From Eubacteriales bacterium (lineage in GTDB: Bacteria; Bacillota; Clostridia; Peptostreptococcales; Anaerovoracaceae), in contig JAQWBM010000003.1 of assembly GCA_028706405.1 (NCBI GenBank), forward strand, positions 31,152 to 95,151: DNA of 64,000 nucleotides. The letters run 5' to 3'. The first letter of the stretch is position 1. Each line of letters opens with the position of its first letter. Under the pieces are notes generated by a model that was given only the letters and a program-made list of their open reading frames with translations, was not told the DNA's origin and searched no databases. Below, piece by piece: positions 26,763 to 35,632 of the stretch. A program made the translations under genes and the position numbers.

Positions 26763-28799
26763 TTAATCATGATATAAATATGATTTTCTTACAATCGGTA
26801 TTTTCTTCCACGCTTTTTTCAGCGCCGGCATTGCATAATAGTCCAGTCCAAAGGTTCTGCCCGCTCCTATTAAAACGGCAATTCCCGCGAAAATCATCCA
26901 GAAGGTCCCCAGATACAATCCGGTGGTGGTTACGAACATAGCCTGCAGGATCAAAGAGAACCCTGCTGCCGGGAACGTGAATAAGCCTCCAATCAACGCA
27001 AGACCGATCAATATCTCCGCAACAACGATGAATGTCTGCATGAGAATCTGCATACCGTCATTGGGAATAATCCACGTATCGATAAACCAGTTCAGCAGAG
27101 GGATATCCATCTTAAAAGCAAGATCCGACAGTGTGGAATGCGCAAGCTCTTTACCGCTTACAAAGTATGCGCTGAACAATCCCAGAAAATCAAAATCAAA
27201 AATGACTGTACCTATCTGGTTAGCGCCTTCCGCTACTCCTTCACCGGCCCCCGTTGCTCCGGATACTGCATCAGATGCGCTTTCAGCAGCCTGAGCTATA
27301 TTATCCGTTGCCGCTTCTGTTGCTGAGCTGGTTCCATCTGTGCCTCCGCCGCCTTCTACACCATTAATGATACTGTCATACCACCCTTGAGCGCCGCCAA
27401 AAAATCCAACAAGCTTCGGTTCTGATAGCCAGCCTTCCATTACCTTCATAACGCCTTCATACAGCCATACGGCTCCAAGCCATACCCTAAGCGGCACAAG
27501 CAAAAAGCTTGGCGTTCTGTTGGAAAAATGACCTCCAACGAAGCTTCGGCAATTTCTGATGGTAAAGAATTCATGTTTCATATAGCTGACCACTTTATTC
27601 CATCCCAGTACCTGGATGAAATAAATGATATTTATAAAATGCTTGGCAAACATTGCAATCCAAGATGGGAGATTCACCATAGCATCAGGGAATCCAATCC
27701 TGGCTACACCGTATCGTCCGCCTATGCATACCATAAAGCCGTGGAATGATGGCTTATATTCTTCCATCTGACCTTTTCCTGTGATGGCACATACGATGTT
27801 TTTTGCTGCGGTATCTGCGCTGTGCTCACAGTTTTCGACAATCTGAGGGACAGGCTTCTCCTCACCCTGCGGTATATAAAACATATTATCCCCCACAACG
27901 TAAACGTTTTCGTCGTCTACCGAGCGGAGGTAAGGATCAACACATATTCGCCCTCTCCCTGCGGATTGTACGTTTTTGGCGGCCTCAGCCGTCACATCGG
28001 CACTTTCGATGCCTGCTGCCCATATTACGGTATAAGTATCATGACGGGTAATCACATCGTTATGTTTTGTTTCTACAAAATCTTTGCCCACCGCAACAAC
28101 ACCAGTGCTGAGTCTTACATCGATCCCCATCTTTTTCATTCGCTTTTCAACCTTGTCTGACAGCTTCTCGGGCAGATTAGGTATTGTGCGTGGTAATATA
28201 TCTACATTACATATAGTGACATCAGATCTGTCTATTTCAAAATTCTTGCAAAGGATCGGAGCATATTCAGCCAGCTCTCCGGCCATTTCCGCTCCGGTAA
28301 AGCCTGCTCCCACAATAAAGAAGGTGAGAAGTCTCTTTCGTTCCTTCATATCTGTTTCACCGGCTGCTTTTCTGAACATTGTATGAATATGATCCTTAAG
28401 CGTAACGGCGTCCTCATAGGACCACAGCTTGAATGTAAACTCCGCTGCACCCGGGGTCCCAAAATAGGTGGGTTTTGAACCTGCTCCTATTACAAGATAG
28501 TCATAGCTATAGTTCTGAGTTGTTCCCATTACAATTTTCTTCTCAAAATCGACGTGGGTTACCGTATCTAACTTGACCTGCACCTTTCTTTCAGCAAAGA
28601 CCCTTTTCAAGCTAATTTTAATACTCTCTTCGTCTACGCGGTTGGCAGCTACCTCATGCAGCTCGGTCAGCATAGTGTGATAAGGGTTTTTATCAATGAT
28701 TGTTATTGAAACATCATTATGCTTCAATTTCTTTGCCAATTTCTTCGCAGTCAGTATGCCTGAATATCCTGCCCCTATAATGACAATCTGTTTTTCCAT
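26763..28799 (-). CDS. ndh2: Type II NADH dehydrogenase fused to a DoxX-like membrane domain, with a flavinylation motif
   Basis: The 678-residue protein first shows an NDH-2 domain (1 to about 400). This has the FAD site IIGAGYSGILTAKKLAKKL, the NADH site FIVGAGFTGAEMAGELAEYA, and ENVYVVGDNMFYIP. An amphipathic anchor lies near 380-400. Then come four membrane helices (about 430-456, 584-605, 606-628, 630-648) in DoxX-like arrangement and a Lys-rich end, placing both termini in the cytosol. The 125-residue loop after the first helix should be outside. It is Ala/Gly/Ser-rich and contains DAVSGAT (510-516), a textbook FMN-transferase acceptor. Ndh2 would oxidise NADH and reduce demethylmenaquinone. 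It is the first gene of the EET operon; GGGAGAG precedes its ATG. Confidence 0.92.
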   Translation of the reverse strand: MEKQIVIIGAGYSGILTAKKLAKKLKHNDVSITIIDKNPYHTMLTELHEVAANRVDEESIKISLKRVFAERKVQVKLDTVTHVDFEKKIVMGTTQNYSYDYLVIGAGSKPTYFGTPGAAEFTFKLWSYEDAVTLKDHIHTMFRKAAGETDMKERKRLLTFFIVGAGFTGAEMAGELAEYAPILCKNFEIDRSDVTICNVDILPRTIPNLPEKLSDKVEKRMKKMGIDVRLSTGVVAVGKDFVETKHNDVITRHDTYTVIWAAGIESADVTAEAAKNVQSAGRGRICVDPYLRSVDDENVYVVGDNMFYIPQGEEKPVPQIVENCEHSADTAAKNIVCAITGKGQMEEYKPSFHGFMVCIGGRYGVARIGFPDAMVNLPSWIAMFAKHFINIIYFIQVLGWNKVVSYMKHEFFTIRNCRSFVGGHFSNRTPSFLLVPLRVWLGAVWLYEGVMKVMEGWLSEPKLVGFFGGAQGWYDSIINGVEGGGGTDGTSSATEAATDNIAQAAESASDAVSGATGAGEGVAEGANQIGTVIFDFDFLGLFSAYFVSGKELAHSTLSDLAFKMDIPLLNWFIDTWIIPNDGMQILMQTFIVVAEILIGLALIGGLFTFPAAGFSLILQAMFVTTTGLYLGTFWMIFAGIAVLIGAGRTFGLDYYAMPALKKAWKKIPIVRKSYLYHD

Positions 28800-28903
28800 T
28801 ATTACTCTCCCTGATTATCTTAATATATTTGTAACAATAGCGGTAAAGATTTACAAAAATTCATTGTGATTTATGTATCGTCATTTTTTATACCGTTCGG
28901 TAA

Positions 28904-28936
28904 TAAGAAAAATAACACGGAAGGCGCCGCGTTATT
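28904..28936 (-). terminator. Likely terminator of the rubrerythrin-like gene
   Basis: AATAACACGG and CCGCGTTATT (within 28911-28936) form a stem with one mismatch. On the minus strand it is followed by TTTTTCTTATT. It lies 117 bp after the stop of the 29053-29532 gene and before the ndh2 promoter region. Confidence 0.55.
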
Positions 28937-29052
28937 AATATACCCTTAACAATTACCAATTAATCAAGCTATATGTACCTTTGTTTTAAATAGTTTTTCA
29001 ATAAAAATCAAAACTCTTACATGGTCTTTTATTTATTTTACCAAGAAAAAAC

Positions 29053-29532
29053 CTAATACTCTTTTCTTAATCCAAATTCCGCCGACTCTACCCATTCCTC
29101 AGATCGCCTTACCATTTCCATAAGCTGTTCGATCACTCTATAGTGGTCTTCCTCCTGCTGAATTAGATATTTAAAGATTTTTATATCCTTTTCATCAGTT
29201 GCTTCCCGGAGCATCTCTTCATATAAGTCCTTACTCTTCTTCTCAATCTCTAAACTGAGGTTATACACATCAAGCGCATCAGGCATCTTTTTTATTTCAC
29301 TCTTATAGCTTCCGATCTTCGAGAACAAGTTTTTAATTTCTGCATAAGTATCAACCAATTCGTAAGATAAGTTATCCGCCTTGTTCTTCAATATCCTGGC
29401 ATGTATACTCTCTTCCTCTGCCAATGTAATAAAAATGGCTCTAAGTCCGCGGTCTTCCGTTTTTTCGGCCTGTTCCAAATAGAACCTTTTGCTGTCCATC
29501 TCTAGTTGAATTGCAAGCTCCAAGCTATTCAT
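29053..29532 (-). CDS. Rubrerythrin/ferritin-like diiron protein
   Basis: The 159-residue, four-helix protein contains two Glu...ExxH halves: AIQLEMDSKRFYLEQAE with EEESIHARIL, and LEIEKKSKDLYEEML with QEEDHYRVIEQL. These are the diiron ligands of rubrerythrins. No rubredoxin domain is present, and the end EEWVESAEFGLRKEY is typical of the short clostridial forms. It probably handles peroxide or iron. It lies just upstream of the EET operon on the same strand, with a separate terminator. Confidence 0.88.
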   Translation of the reverse strand: MNSLELAIQLEMDSKRFYLEQAEKTEDRGLRAIFITLAEEESIHARILKNKADNLSYELVDTYAEIKNLFSKIGSYKSEIKKMPDALDVYNLSLEIEKKSKDLYEEMLREATDEKDIKIFKYLIQQEEDHYRVIEQLMEMVRRSEEWVESAEFGLRKEY

Positions 29533-29831
29533 TTTCCATCACCTTTCACAGTTTTCAAATTTTTCAAACTACTTTATTATACATTATAGCAGATTAATAA
29601 TTATTAACAAGAAATATCTGAATTTTAACTATTCTTTAACAAATCTAAAAATAGAAAGAAGTCGATTGTTATTCCTTCCATTTTTGTTAATATTTCTAAT
29701 AAATACACCTTATTATATTCGGCATTATACCATAAAAGATTAGGGCAACAACATAATTTGTATGAAGATGCAATAGAATTCCAAGGCATTCACAGAAAAT
29801 AAAGATTATTTTAAATTTTCTGAAAAATGGG
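29533..29831. other. AT-rich intergenic region, no gene seen
   Basis: About 300 bp of AT-rich sequence between the rubrerythrin-like gene, whose promoter must be here, and the ncRNA promoter. I see no reading frame with a ribosome site, no strong hairpin and no repeat. Confidence 0.6.
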
Positions 29832-29860
29832 TTGACAAGAAAAAAAGTATGTTGTATGAT
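29832..29860 (+). promoter_or_regulatory. Sigma-A promoter of a stand-alone ncRNA
   Basis: TTGACA (29832-29837) and TATGAT (29855-29860) are separated by exactly 17 bp. Transcription should start near 29867. No protein gene follows on this strand for several kilobases. Confidence 0.85.
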
Positions 29861-29866
29861 AAGGAT

Positions 29867-30236
29867 ACTCAAAGAAGGTAAGCCGCAGTAAGTGAGTAAA
29901 TCTCAAAAGAAGGAGCCTTGGAAAAGGTAAACCTGATAAGTGGGTACCGCTCAACTGAAAGGATACCGGAAAATGAGTAGCCTTCATTACATCGGAAGCA
30001 AAAGCTAAAAGTTACCTGTTGCAATAAATAGGAACGTATAGCAAAAGCGAGTACTTCTTAAACTGAGGATTAATCGAAATGATTATTGCCGAGGTTAAGA
30101 AAAACCGATAAGCCGGGCGCAAGATCGGAAGATCATGGGTTTTGGGCAGAAGGCAGAAAGGAGGAGGTACTAAGTTGTACACCTCGGAAAAAGGCAGGCA
30201 TTAAACTGATGTAGAGTTTAGTGACCTGTCTTTTTC
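29867..30236 (+). ncRNA. Stand-alone structured RNA, about 370 nt, class not recognised
   Basis: The stretch has a near-consensus promoter, ends in an intrinsic terminator, and contains no convincing reading frame. The 5' part holds two related 41-42 nt units (29877-29917 and 29926-29967). Both start GGTAA.CC, contain TAAGTG.GTA followed by (A/C)..CTCAA, and end GGA..CC, like tandem folded modules. Further on, TTCTTAAACT pairs with AGGTTAAGAA around an AATC-gaaat-GATT hairpin. RNase P, tmRNA and SRP signatures are missing. A large clostridial ncRNA class such as raiA or OLE is possible, but I cannot confirm it. The downstream gene is on the other strand, so a cis riboswitch is unlikely. Confidence 0.7.
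30188..30236 (+). terminator. Intrinsic terminator of the ncRNA
   Basis: AAAAAGGCAGGCATTAAACT (30188-30207) pairs with AGTTTAGTGACCTGTCTTTTT-type sequence (30215-30235) around a 7-base loop. The stem ends in a T-run. It also separates the RNA from the opposing DUF368 gene. Confidence 0.85.
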
Positions 30237-30340
30237 ATTATGTACGAAAAATCCTGCGCAACAACGTGCACATCCCCTAATGTTCCTTCAGAGCTCCGAC
30301 TCGCTTCGCAAGCTTGGAGCAAAAGGACCGGAACCCGTCA

Positions 30341-31162
30341 TTAATACCGCCGCCTTCTTCCAAGCCAAAGAATGAGCACAAAGCCGGTGAAAAAAGTCAG
30401 GATACAGTACAGAGTCTCCGTACCCGCCGGGATCCCCGGAAAAATCTGAACCAGCGAACCCAGCATGAAACCGATGATCAGCATATAGGTAAACTGAGGA
30501 TGGCGCTTCATTGCCCTTTCCAGAATACCTGCAGTCAGGAACGTGCCGCCAAGAACTCCGGCGGTCAGAGGCACAAGATAATACAGGTTAAAATCCTTAA
30601 TCGCCATAAGCGTTATGTCGTACATGCCAAGCATCAGCAGAATGTAGGACGCGCTTATACCCGGCAGTACCAAAGCGACAGCAATGATAAACCCTGCCAG
30701 TAACAGCATGATAAAGTAGTATAGATCAAACTGAGCGCTTAACTGTAACACGCCTTCCGGCAGGTACATGGTCATAATACCGATAAAGGCGCCTATGCAG
30801 GCCACAAGCACATTAACCGGCTTTATTCTGGACACTTTCACCTTTCGATAAAGGGGCGGGATGCTTGCAAGGATGGCTCCCATAAACAGAAAAAGCATGG
30901 GCTTGTGCCACATAGTCACTGCCGCCAGCATTGGTCTTGAAAACAGCAGGATCCCCAAGAGCGCCGCAAGGGTAAAGGTTCCAAGGAAAGCGCAATTTTT
31001 TTTTAGGTTCCGGCGCAGGGTGCTGACTGCATGGATCAAATCATCATATATTTCCAGTATGATTGCCATTGTGCCTCCGCTTGCGCCGGGCACCAGCATG
31101 GAAGCTCCGATGACAAATCCTTTGATGAGCCTTTTCGTAATGTTCTTATTTCCCTTTTCCAT
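30341..31162 (-). CDS. DUF368 membrane protein (polyprenyl-phosphate transporter, PopT-like)
   Basis: The 273-residue integral membrane protein has two inverted-repeat-like signatures, GFVIGASMLVPGASGGTMAI and AVALVLPGISASYILLMLGM, with the Pro-Gly-xSG/xSA loops of DUF368. Members of this family were shown in recent work to recycle undecaprenyl phosphate across the membrane, which would support wall and surface polysaccharide synthesis. About eight helices are visible. It is a single gene on the minus strand with a Tyr/Arg-rich cytosolic end. Confidence 0.9.
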   Translation of the reverse strand: MEKGNKNITKRLIKGFVIGASMLVPGASGGTMAIILEIYDDLIHAVSTLRRNLKKNCAFLGTFTLAALLGILLFSRPMLAAVTMWHKPMLFLFMGAILASIPPLYRKVKVSRIKPVNVLVACIGAFIGIMTMYLPEGVLQLSAQFDLYYFIMLLLAGFIIAVALVLPGISASYILLMLGMYDITLMAIKDFNLYYLVPLTAGVLGGTFLTAGILERAMKRHPQFTYMLIIGFMLGSLVQIFPGIPAGTETLYCILTFFTGFVLILWLGRRRRY

Positions 31163-31302
31163 AACAGCTCCTGTTGCTTCTTCCTGCTTCTTATCTGAAT
31201 CGATTTGTCCGCTTTTTTAACCGGGTTGATCCCTAAGATGCCGCAATGATATTATTATACATCATGCGGCTAAAGCGGCACAACAGGACATTTGTTAAAA
31301 CG

Positions 31303-31376
31303 TGACAGGGACAGGGGTATTGGCACACCAAAATTTACATTAGCGTTGTATGCCAATACTCCCGTCCCCTGTCACA
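31303..31376. repeat. REP/MITE-like palindrome, family 2, copy 1
   Basis: The 74-bp element has outer arms GTGACAGG...CCTGTCAC and inner arms with GGTATTGGCA / TGCCAATAC. The loop CACACCAAAATTTACATTAG is followed by CGTTG. A near-identical loop and arms recur at 36979-37052. It lies just after the pflA stop and could also act as a transcript end. Confidence 0.85.
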
Positions 31377-31383
31377 AGTATCT

Positions 31384-32091
31384 TCAGAAATGTTTGATCA
31401 ACTGGTTTAGTTCATCGATCTTTGAATCCGGGCATTCCTCGTAACCGGCGAAAGGAAACGGGATCCCTAAAGCCTCATATTTTGAATTGCACAGCTTGCG
31501 GAAGGGCAGCAGCTCCAACCGCTTAAAATTAGAAAAAAGCCTCGCGATCTTTACGATCTTCTGTAAATCCGCCGGACTATCATTTAATCCGGGTACAACC
31601 ACATGACGCACCCACAAAGGGATCTGCATTTCCTCCGTTAGTTTTATAAAATTCAAAACCTCTGTCATATCGGCTCTACAGTAGCGAAAATACTCTTCTT
31701 CCGCAGAAAATTTCAAGTCGCAAATAACCAGATCCGTAAATTTAAGGACTTCCTTTGCTCCTTTCAAATTCCCTGTTCCGGAGGTATCCAATGCCGTATG
31801 GATTCCCTCCTCCTTCAAGCGCTTGAACAGAGCTGCAACAAACTCCCATTGAAGCAGCGGCTCCCCTCCAGAGACCGTCACGCCGCCCTCTTTCCCAAAG
31901 TATGGTCTGAATTTCAGTATTCTCTTCATCACATCCAGGAGGCTGTATTCCTCTCCCGTCAGGCTCCATGTGTCTGGATTGTGGCAATAGGCACATCGCA
32001 GATTACAGCCCTGCATAAATATCACAAAACGCACTCCGGGTCCGTCCGCCGCACCCATGCTCTGAAACGAATGAATTCTGCCTTTCATCAT
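31384..32091 (-). CDS. pflA: Pyruvate formate-lyase activating enzyme
   Basis: The 235-residue radical SAM enzyme installs the glycyl radical on PflB. Cluster motif CNLRCAYC lies in [33 protein letters not shown] follows, then DTSGTG, VICDLKF, and [13 protein letters not shown]. The start overlaps the pflB stop by ATGA, so the two are translationally coupled. Anaerobic growth is implied. Expression should follow the ZTP riboswitch ahead of pflB. Confidence 0.97.
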   Translation of the reverse strand: MMKGRIHSFQSMGAADGPGVRFVIFMQGCNLRCAYCHNPDTWSLTGEEYSLLDVMKRILKFRPYFGKEGGVTVSGGEPLLQWEFVAALFKRLKEEGIHTALDTSGTGNLKGAKEVLKFTDLVICDLKFSAEEEYFRYCRADMTEVLNFIKLTEEMQIPLWVRHVVVPGLNDSPADLQKIVKIARLFSNFKRLELLPFRKLCNSKYEALGIPFPFAGYEECPDSKIDELNQLIKHF

Positions 32092-34319
32092 ATGGACTCA
32101 TGGAAGGTTCTTGCGATCACTTCCCTCTGTTGAAGTTTGGAAAGCTTGTGAAAGTTTACCGCATAGCCCGATACTCGGATTGTCAGATTTGGATGCATTT
32201 CCGGATGCTCGTATGCCTCCATCAAGGTTTTCCTGTTCAGTACATTTACATTCAGGTGCTGGCCCTTCTGGTTAAAATAGCCCTTCAGAATAGCTGTCAG
32301 ATTGGCATACCGTTCCTCTTCGCTGTGCCCCAAAGCCTGGGGTACGATGGAAAAGGTGTTGGAAACTCCGTCCTTGCAATAGTCATAAGAAATCTTGGAA
32401 ACGGAATTCAGGGAAGCCAGCGCGCCGTTTTTCTCCCTGTTGTGCATGGGATTCGCTCCCGGGGCAAAAGGTTCTCCCGCTCCCCTTCCATCCGGTGTGG
32501 CGCCGGTTTTTCTGCCGTAAACCACATTAGAGGTAATTGTCAATATGGAAAGTGTATGCTCCGCATCCCGGTACGTTTTGTTCTTTTTTAATTCCTCATA
32601 GAACAGTTGAACCTGCTCCTTAGCAATGTCGTCCACTCTGTCGTCATCGTTGCCGTAGGCCGGATATTCTCCCAACGTTTCAAAGTCCGTTATCAATCCG
32701 TCCTTATTGCGGATCACCCTTACCTTTCCGTATTTGACGGCGGAAAGAGAATCGGCAAGCACCGACAGTCCGGCAATCCCGAACGCCATAAAACGGTGAA
32801 CGTCTGTATCGTGGAGTGCCATCTGGGTTTTTTCGTAGGCATATTTGTCATGCATATAATGGATGATGTTCATGGCATTGACATACGTTCTGGCCAGCCA
32901 TTCCCGGTAGAATACCATTCCTTCCAAAACTTTTTCATATTCCAGATATTCTCCCTCATAGGGCTTCTGCACCGGTGCCACCTGCTCTCCGCTAACCTCG
33001 TCACGCCCTCCGTTAAGGCTCATCAGCAAAAGCTTCGGCAGATTGGATCTGGCGCCGAAGAATTGCATATCCTTTCCCACACGCATAGCGGAAACGCAGC
33101 AGGCAATAGCATAATCATCGCCAAATTGAGGACGCATGATGTCATCGTTTTCATACTGGATTGCATCGGTATCACAGGAAACCTTCGCAACATAACGCAT
33201 GAAGCTATCCGGAAGCTGATCCGACCATAAGACGGTAAGATTCGGCTCCGCAGACGATCCTAAATTATATAAGGTATGCAGGATCCGGTAGGAGTTCTTT
33301 GTAACCAGGGTTCTGCCGTCCTCCCCCGTTCCTCCCACTGCTTCGGTGATCCACAGGGGATCCCCCGCAAACAACTCATTGTAGTCCGGAGTCCGAAGAT
33401 GCCTGGCCATACGCAGCTTTATCACAAAATCATCCAGTATTTCCTGGACCTGTTCTTCCGTCAGGATCCCGTTTTTAATATCTCTTTCAAAATATATATC
33501 CAGGAAGGTGGAGACTCTGCCAAGGCTCATGGCGGCTCCGTTTTGCTCCTTGATAGAGCCAAGATAGCCAAAATATAACCATTGAACCGCTTCTTTCGCA
33601 TTTTCCGCAGGCCTTGAAATATCAATCCCGTACATAGCAGCCATTTCTTTAAGCTTATTTAAAAAGCTGATTTGTTGATAAAGCTCTTCCAGCCGGCGGA
33701 TATTATCCACATCCATATCTCTATGGCCAAGCTCTTCCTTATCCTTTTTTTTCCCTTCGATCAGCCGGTCGATTCCGTACAGAGCTATTCTGCGATAGTC
33801 TCCGATGATCCTTCCTCTTCCGTAAGCATCGGGCAGACCGGTAATGACACCGCTTTTGCGCGCTGCCTTTATCTCATCCGTATAGACGCGAAAAACTCCG
33901 TCATTATGTGTGGTCCGATACTGAAATTCATTTTCAACCTTCTGGGAAAGCTTATATCCATAGGCTTCACAGGCATGTTTTGTCATATTAACGCCGCCGA
34001 AGGGATTTACGCCTCTTTTCAGAGGACGATCCGTCTGCAGTCCGACTATGATCTCCCTCTCCTTATCCAGATAACCCGGCTGATAATTCGTAAGGGAGCT
34101 CACCGTCTGTGTGTCGATATCCAGCACGCCCCCGAATTCCTGCTCCAGCGCAAAAAGATAATTCACCTTTTTCATCAGCGCCTGAGTCCGTTCTGTAGGA
34201 CCCGCCAGAAAATCCTCATTTCCTTCATAGGGTGTATAATTGGTCTGTATAAAGCTCCTTACATCGATTGCGTTTTTCCAGTTGCCGTCCTTAAAACCAT
34301 TCCATTCTGAGTAATTCAT
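32088..34319 (-). CDS. pflB: Formate acetyltransferase (pyruvate formate-lyase)
   Basis: The 743-residue glycyl radical enzyme converts pyruvate and CoA to acetyl-CoA and formate. The paired active-site cysteines are Cys407-Cys408 in [17 protein letters not shown]. The radical glycine is Gly718 in RVSGYAVNF near the end. The length is typical of bacterial PFL. Start: ATG preceded by AAGGAG. It has a leader of about 330 nt with a ZTP riboswitch and terminator. pflA follows in the same operon. In this anaerobe it supplies acetyl-CoA and formate for one-carbon and purine metabolism. Confidence 0.98.
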   Translation of the reverse strand: MNYSEWNGFKDGNWKNAIDVRSFIQTNYTPYEGNEDFLAGPTERTQALMKKVNYLFALEQEFGGVLDIDTQTVSSLTNYQPGYLDKEREIIVGLQTDRPLKRGVNPFGGVNMTKHACEAYGYKLSQKVENEFQYRTTHNDGVFRVYTDEIKAARKSGVITGLPDAYGRGRIIGDYRRIALYGIDRLIEGKKKDKEELGHRDMDVDNIRRLEELYQQISFLNKLKEMAAMYGIDISRPAENAKEAVQWLYFGYLGSIKEQNGAAMSLGRVSTFLDIYFERDIKNGILTEEQVQEILDDFVIKLRMARHLRTPDYNELFAGDPLWITEAVGGTGEDGRTLVTKNSYRILHTLYNLGSSAEPNLTVLWSDQLPDSFMRYVAKVSCDTDAIQYENDDIMRPQFGDDYAIACCVSAMRVGKDMQFFGARSNLPKLLLMSLNGGRDEVSGEQVAPVQKPYEGEYLEYEKVLEGMVFYREWLARTYVNAMNIIHYMHDKYAYEKTQMALHDTDVHRFMAFGIAGLSVLADSLSAVKYGKVRVIRNKDGLITDFETLGEYPAYGNDDDRVDDIAKEQVQLFYEELKKNKTYRDAEHTLSILTITSNVVYGRKTGATPDGRGAGEPFAPGANPMHNREKNGALASLNSVSKISYDYCKDGVSNTFSIVPQALGHSEEERYANLTAILKGYFNQKGQHLNVNVLNRKTLMEAYEHPEMHPNLTIRVSGYAVNFHKLSKLQQREVIARTFHESI

Positions 34320-34523
34320 TTATAACTCCTTCCATATAACGAGGTGAAAATACCCCTCTTGTTGAAACGCACAGGGGGAAGAAAATCTTCTATAGTAGAA
34401 AGTTTTCTACTTAATGCGTTATAAATAAAAATATTTGAATAATACCCTGCTCTCTTTTATCATACCGGTGATTTTCCAGCAGGTCCGCTGAGGAAGCTGG
34501 GTGGCTGATCACTGGCAATCTAA
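34320..34523 (-). other. Distal part of the pflB leader
   Basis: About 200 bp between the riboswitch terminator and pflB. On the transcript it holds two further folds: GTGAT...ATCAC enclosing CAGC...GCTG (about 34470-34512), and GTAGAAAACTTTCTAC (about 34398-34413). No reading frame with a ribosome site is seen. Confidence 0.5.
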
Positions 34524-34562
34524 TAAAAAAGAGCAACATTCGGTATCAACCAAATATTGCCC
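34524..34562 (-). terminator. Riboswitch-controlled terminator ahead of pflB
   Basis: On the minus strand GCAATATTTGGT-tgat-ACCGAATGTTGC (plus 34533-34560) is followed by TCTTTTTT. The 5' arm begins within the GGGCA that closes the ZTP aptamer, so aptamer and terminator exclude each other, as in known ZTP switches. Confidence 0.9.
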
Positions 34563-34631
34563 AGACGGTCGGCATACTCAGGTCTTCATTCCCCTGTGGT
34601 TACCCACAATTACCCGTCAGTAATGAAGTCC
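34558..34631 (-). promoter_or_regulatory. ZTP riboswitch (pfl motif)
   Basis: On the minus strand the order is CTTCATT, ACTGACGG, GTGGGTAACCACAGGGGAA, AATGAAG, then CCGTCTGGGCA. This matches the pfl-motif aptamer: ACUGGCGG, GUGG..ACCAC.GGGGA, and the 3' CCGCCUGGGC pseudoknot half. The aptamer senses ZTP/ZMP, signals of 10-formyl-THF shortage. Here it should prevent termination and raise pflB-pflA, giving formate. Confidence 0.9.
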
Positions 34632-34656
34632 ATTATTTTTTTATATGTTATATTAT

Positions 34657-34686
34657 ATTATATTATATGTCGGGCAAGATTGTCAA
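34657..34686 (-). promoter_or_regulatory. Sigma-A promoter of pflB-pflA
   Basis: On the minus strand TTGACA (plus 34681-34686) and TATAAT (plus 34657-34662) are 18 bp apart. The start near 34650 is just ahead of the riboswitch. TATAAT recurs every five bases here, so several start points are possible. Confidence 0.8.
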
Positions 34687-34695
34687 TCAGGGAAA

Positions 34696-35013
34696 TTATA
34701 GAATATCTTCTATTTTATGATCTGAATGCTTCCAGCAGGCGCGGTGCCGACCAGCTTCCTCCATCACATTCCTCCACTGTTTTTCCAGACCTTCCTCCTC
34801 TTCCCAGGAAATCCCCAGATTAACCTGCACCAGCCTGAGCATATACAGCCGGGTAAGACCAAGAAAATAAACGGACATCGCCCGGGTATGGCTGGGATAC
34901 CATGCGAAAAGATATTCTTCAAAAAAAGCCAACGCACTCTGCAATTCTTTGAAAAAAACATCCCTTTTCGCATATTTTATAAACATACAGTTTAGTACCA
35001 CATGCTGCTTCAC
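34696..35013 (-). CDS. Hypothetical protein coupled to the coiled-coil gene
   Basis: The 105-residue product is not recognised. It is rich in aromatic and charged residues (ALAFFEEYLFAWYPSHTRAM, VYFLGLTRLYMLRLVQVNLG) and probably helical; there is no signal peptide. It starts at a GTG overlapping the stop of the heptad-repeat gene by GTGA, so it is translationally coupled to it. The second coiled-coil copy (37076) has no such partner. It ends just before the pflB promoter. Confidence 0.5.
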   Translation of the reverse strand: MKQHVVLNCMFIKYAKRDVFFKELQSALAFFEEYLFAWYPSHTRAMSVYFLGLTRLYMLRLVQVNLGISWEEEEGLEKQWRNVMEEAGRHRACWKHSDHKIEDIL

Positions 35014-35486
35014 TTTGCCATTTTCAACTGGACGATATCCTTCCAGTTGTCAGCCGTGACCGCCTCAACGGTTGAGATTTTACCTTTTATATGTTCGGTA
35101 TCACCTTGAATATGGGTTATGTCATTTTGCATGGCGTCATGGGTCGCTTTGTTAACCTCCGCCGAATGCTCAAGTGCCCTTAAAATTATTTTTTGCTCAT
35201 CAATACGTCCATTCATAACAGACATTTCTGATTTCATGTCTTTCATTTCGGCACACATGTTATCTATTTTGCCATCCATTTTATCCATGCGGCCATCAAT
35301 TTTATCCATGCGGCCATCAATTTTAACTATGCAACCATCCATTTTATTCATGCGATCATCAATTTTATCTATGCGGCCATCAATTTTATCTATGCGGCCA
35401 TCAATTTTATCTATGCGGCCATTTACATCTTTAAGTTCTTCTTTCATGATTATGCGCATTGCCTGAAGCAATTCATTATTATCCAT
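35010..35486 (-). CDS. Heptad-repeat coiled-coil protein, copy 1
   Basis: The 158-residue product opens with MDNNELLQAMRIIMKEELKD. It then has eight heptads of the type DGRIDKI (residues 22-77), then more helix (MKDMKSEMSVMNGRIDEQKI), and ends NWKDIVQLKMAK. It is a continuous parallel coiled coil with hydrophobic a/d positions (Ile/Met) and no signal peptide. The first 21 residues, repeats, upstream region and promoter are nearly the same as in the gene at 37076. Function unknown; similar proteins in clostridia are annotated only as hypothetical. Confidence 0.75.
   Translation of the reverse strand: MDNNELLQAMRIIMKEELKDVNGRIDKIDGRIDKIDGRIDKIDDRMNKMDGCIVKIDGRMDKIDGRMDKMDGKIDNMCAEMKDMKSEMSVMNGRIDEQKIILRALEHSAEVNKATHDAMQNDITHIQGDTEHIKGKISTVEAVTADNWKDIVQLKMAK
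35256..35423 (-). repeat. 21-bp minisatellite, 8 units, inside coiled-coil copy 1
   Basis: The unit ATGCGGCCATCAATTTTATC-like (plus strand) is repeated in frame with small changes. Each unit encodes one heptad, so slippage would change coil length by whole heptads without a frameshift. Confidence 0.85.
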
Positions 35487-35632
35487 ATCCCATTCCCTCG
35501 TTTTTTAATTATCCCTCATACAAATCATCCTGGAAAATCTTCGTTTCGCCAGTTATCCTCTTTTTAAAACTTGGATTTTCAGGAGCTTGTAAATCAATCT
35601 TTTCTGCTACAATATGCCTTCCCTTTTAGTAT

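Noticed and set aside
29941..29960. TGGGTACCGC as a T-box antiterminator motif
   Set aside because: The flanking T-box features (specifier stem, AGAGAG arrangement, downstream synthetase or amino-acid gene) are absent and the RNA stands alone.
35256..35423. CRISPR array
   Set aside because: Units are 21 bp, contiguous without spacers, in frame and code for coiled-coil heptads.
35494..35610. Small frame in the leader of coiled-coil copy 1 ending KKRITGETKIFQDDLYEG
   Set aside because: It has no standard start codon, and the duplicated leader of copy 2 carries indels and a stop in the same frame, so it is not conserved as coding.
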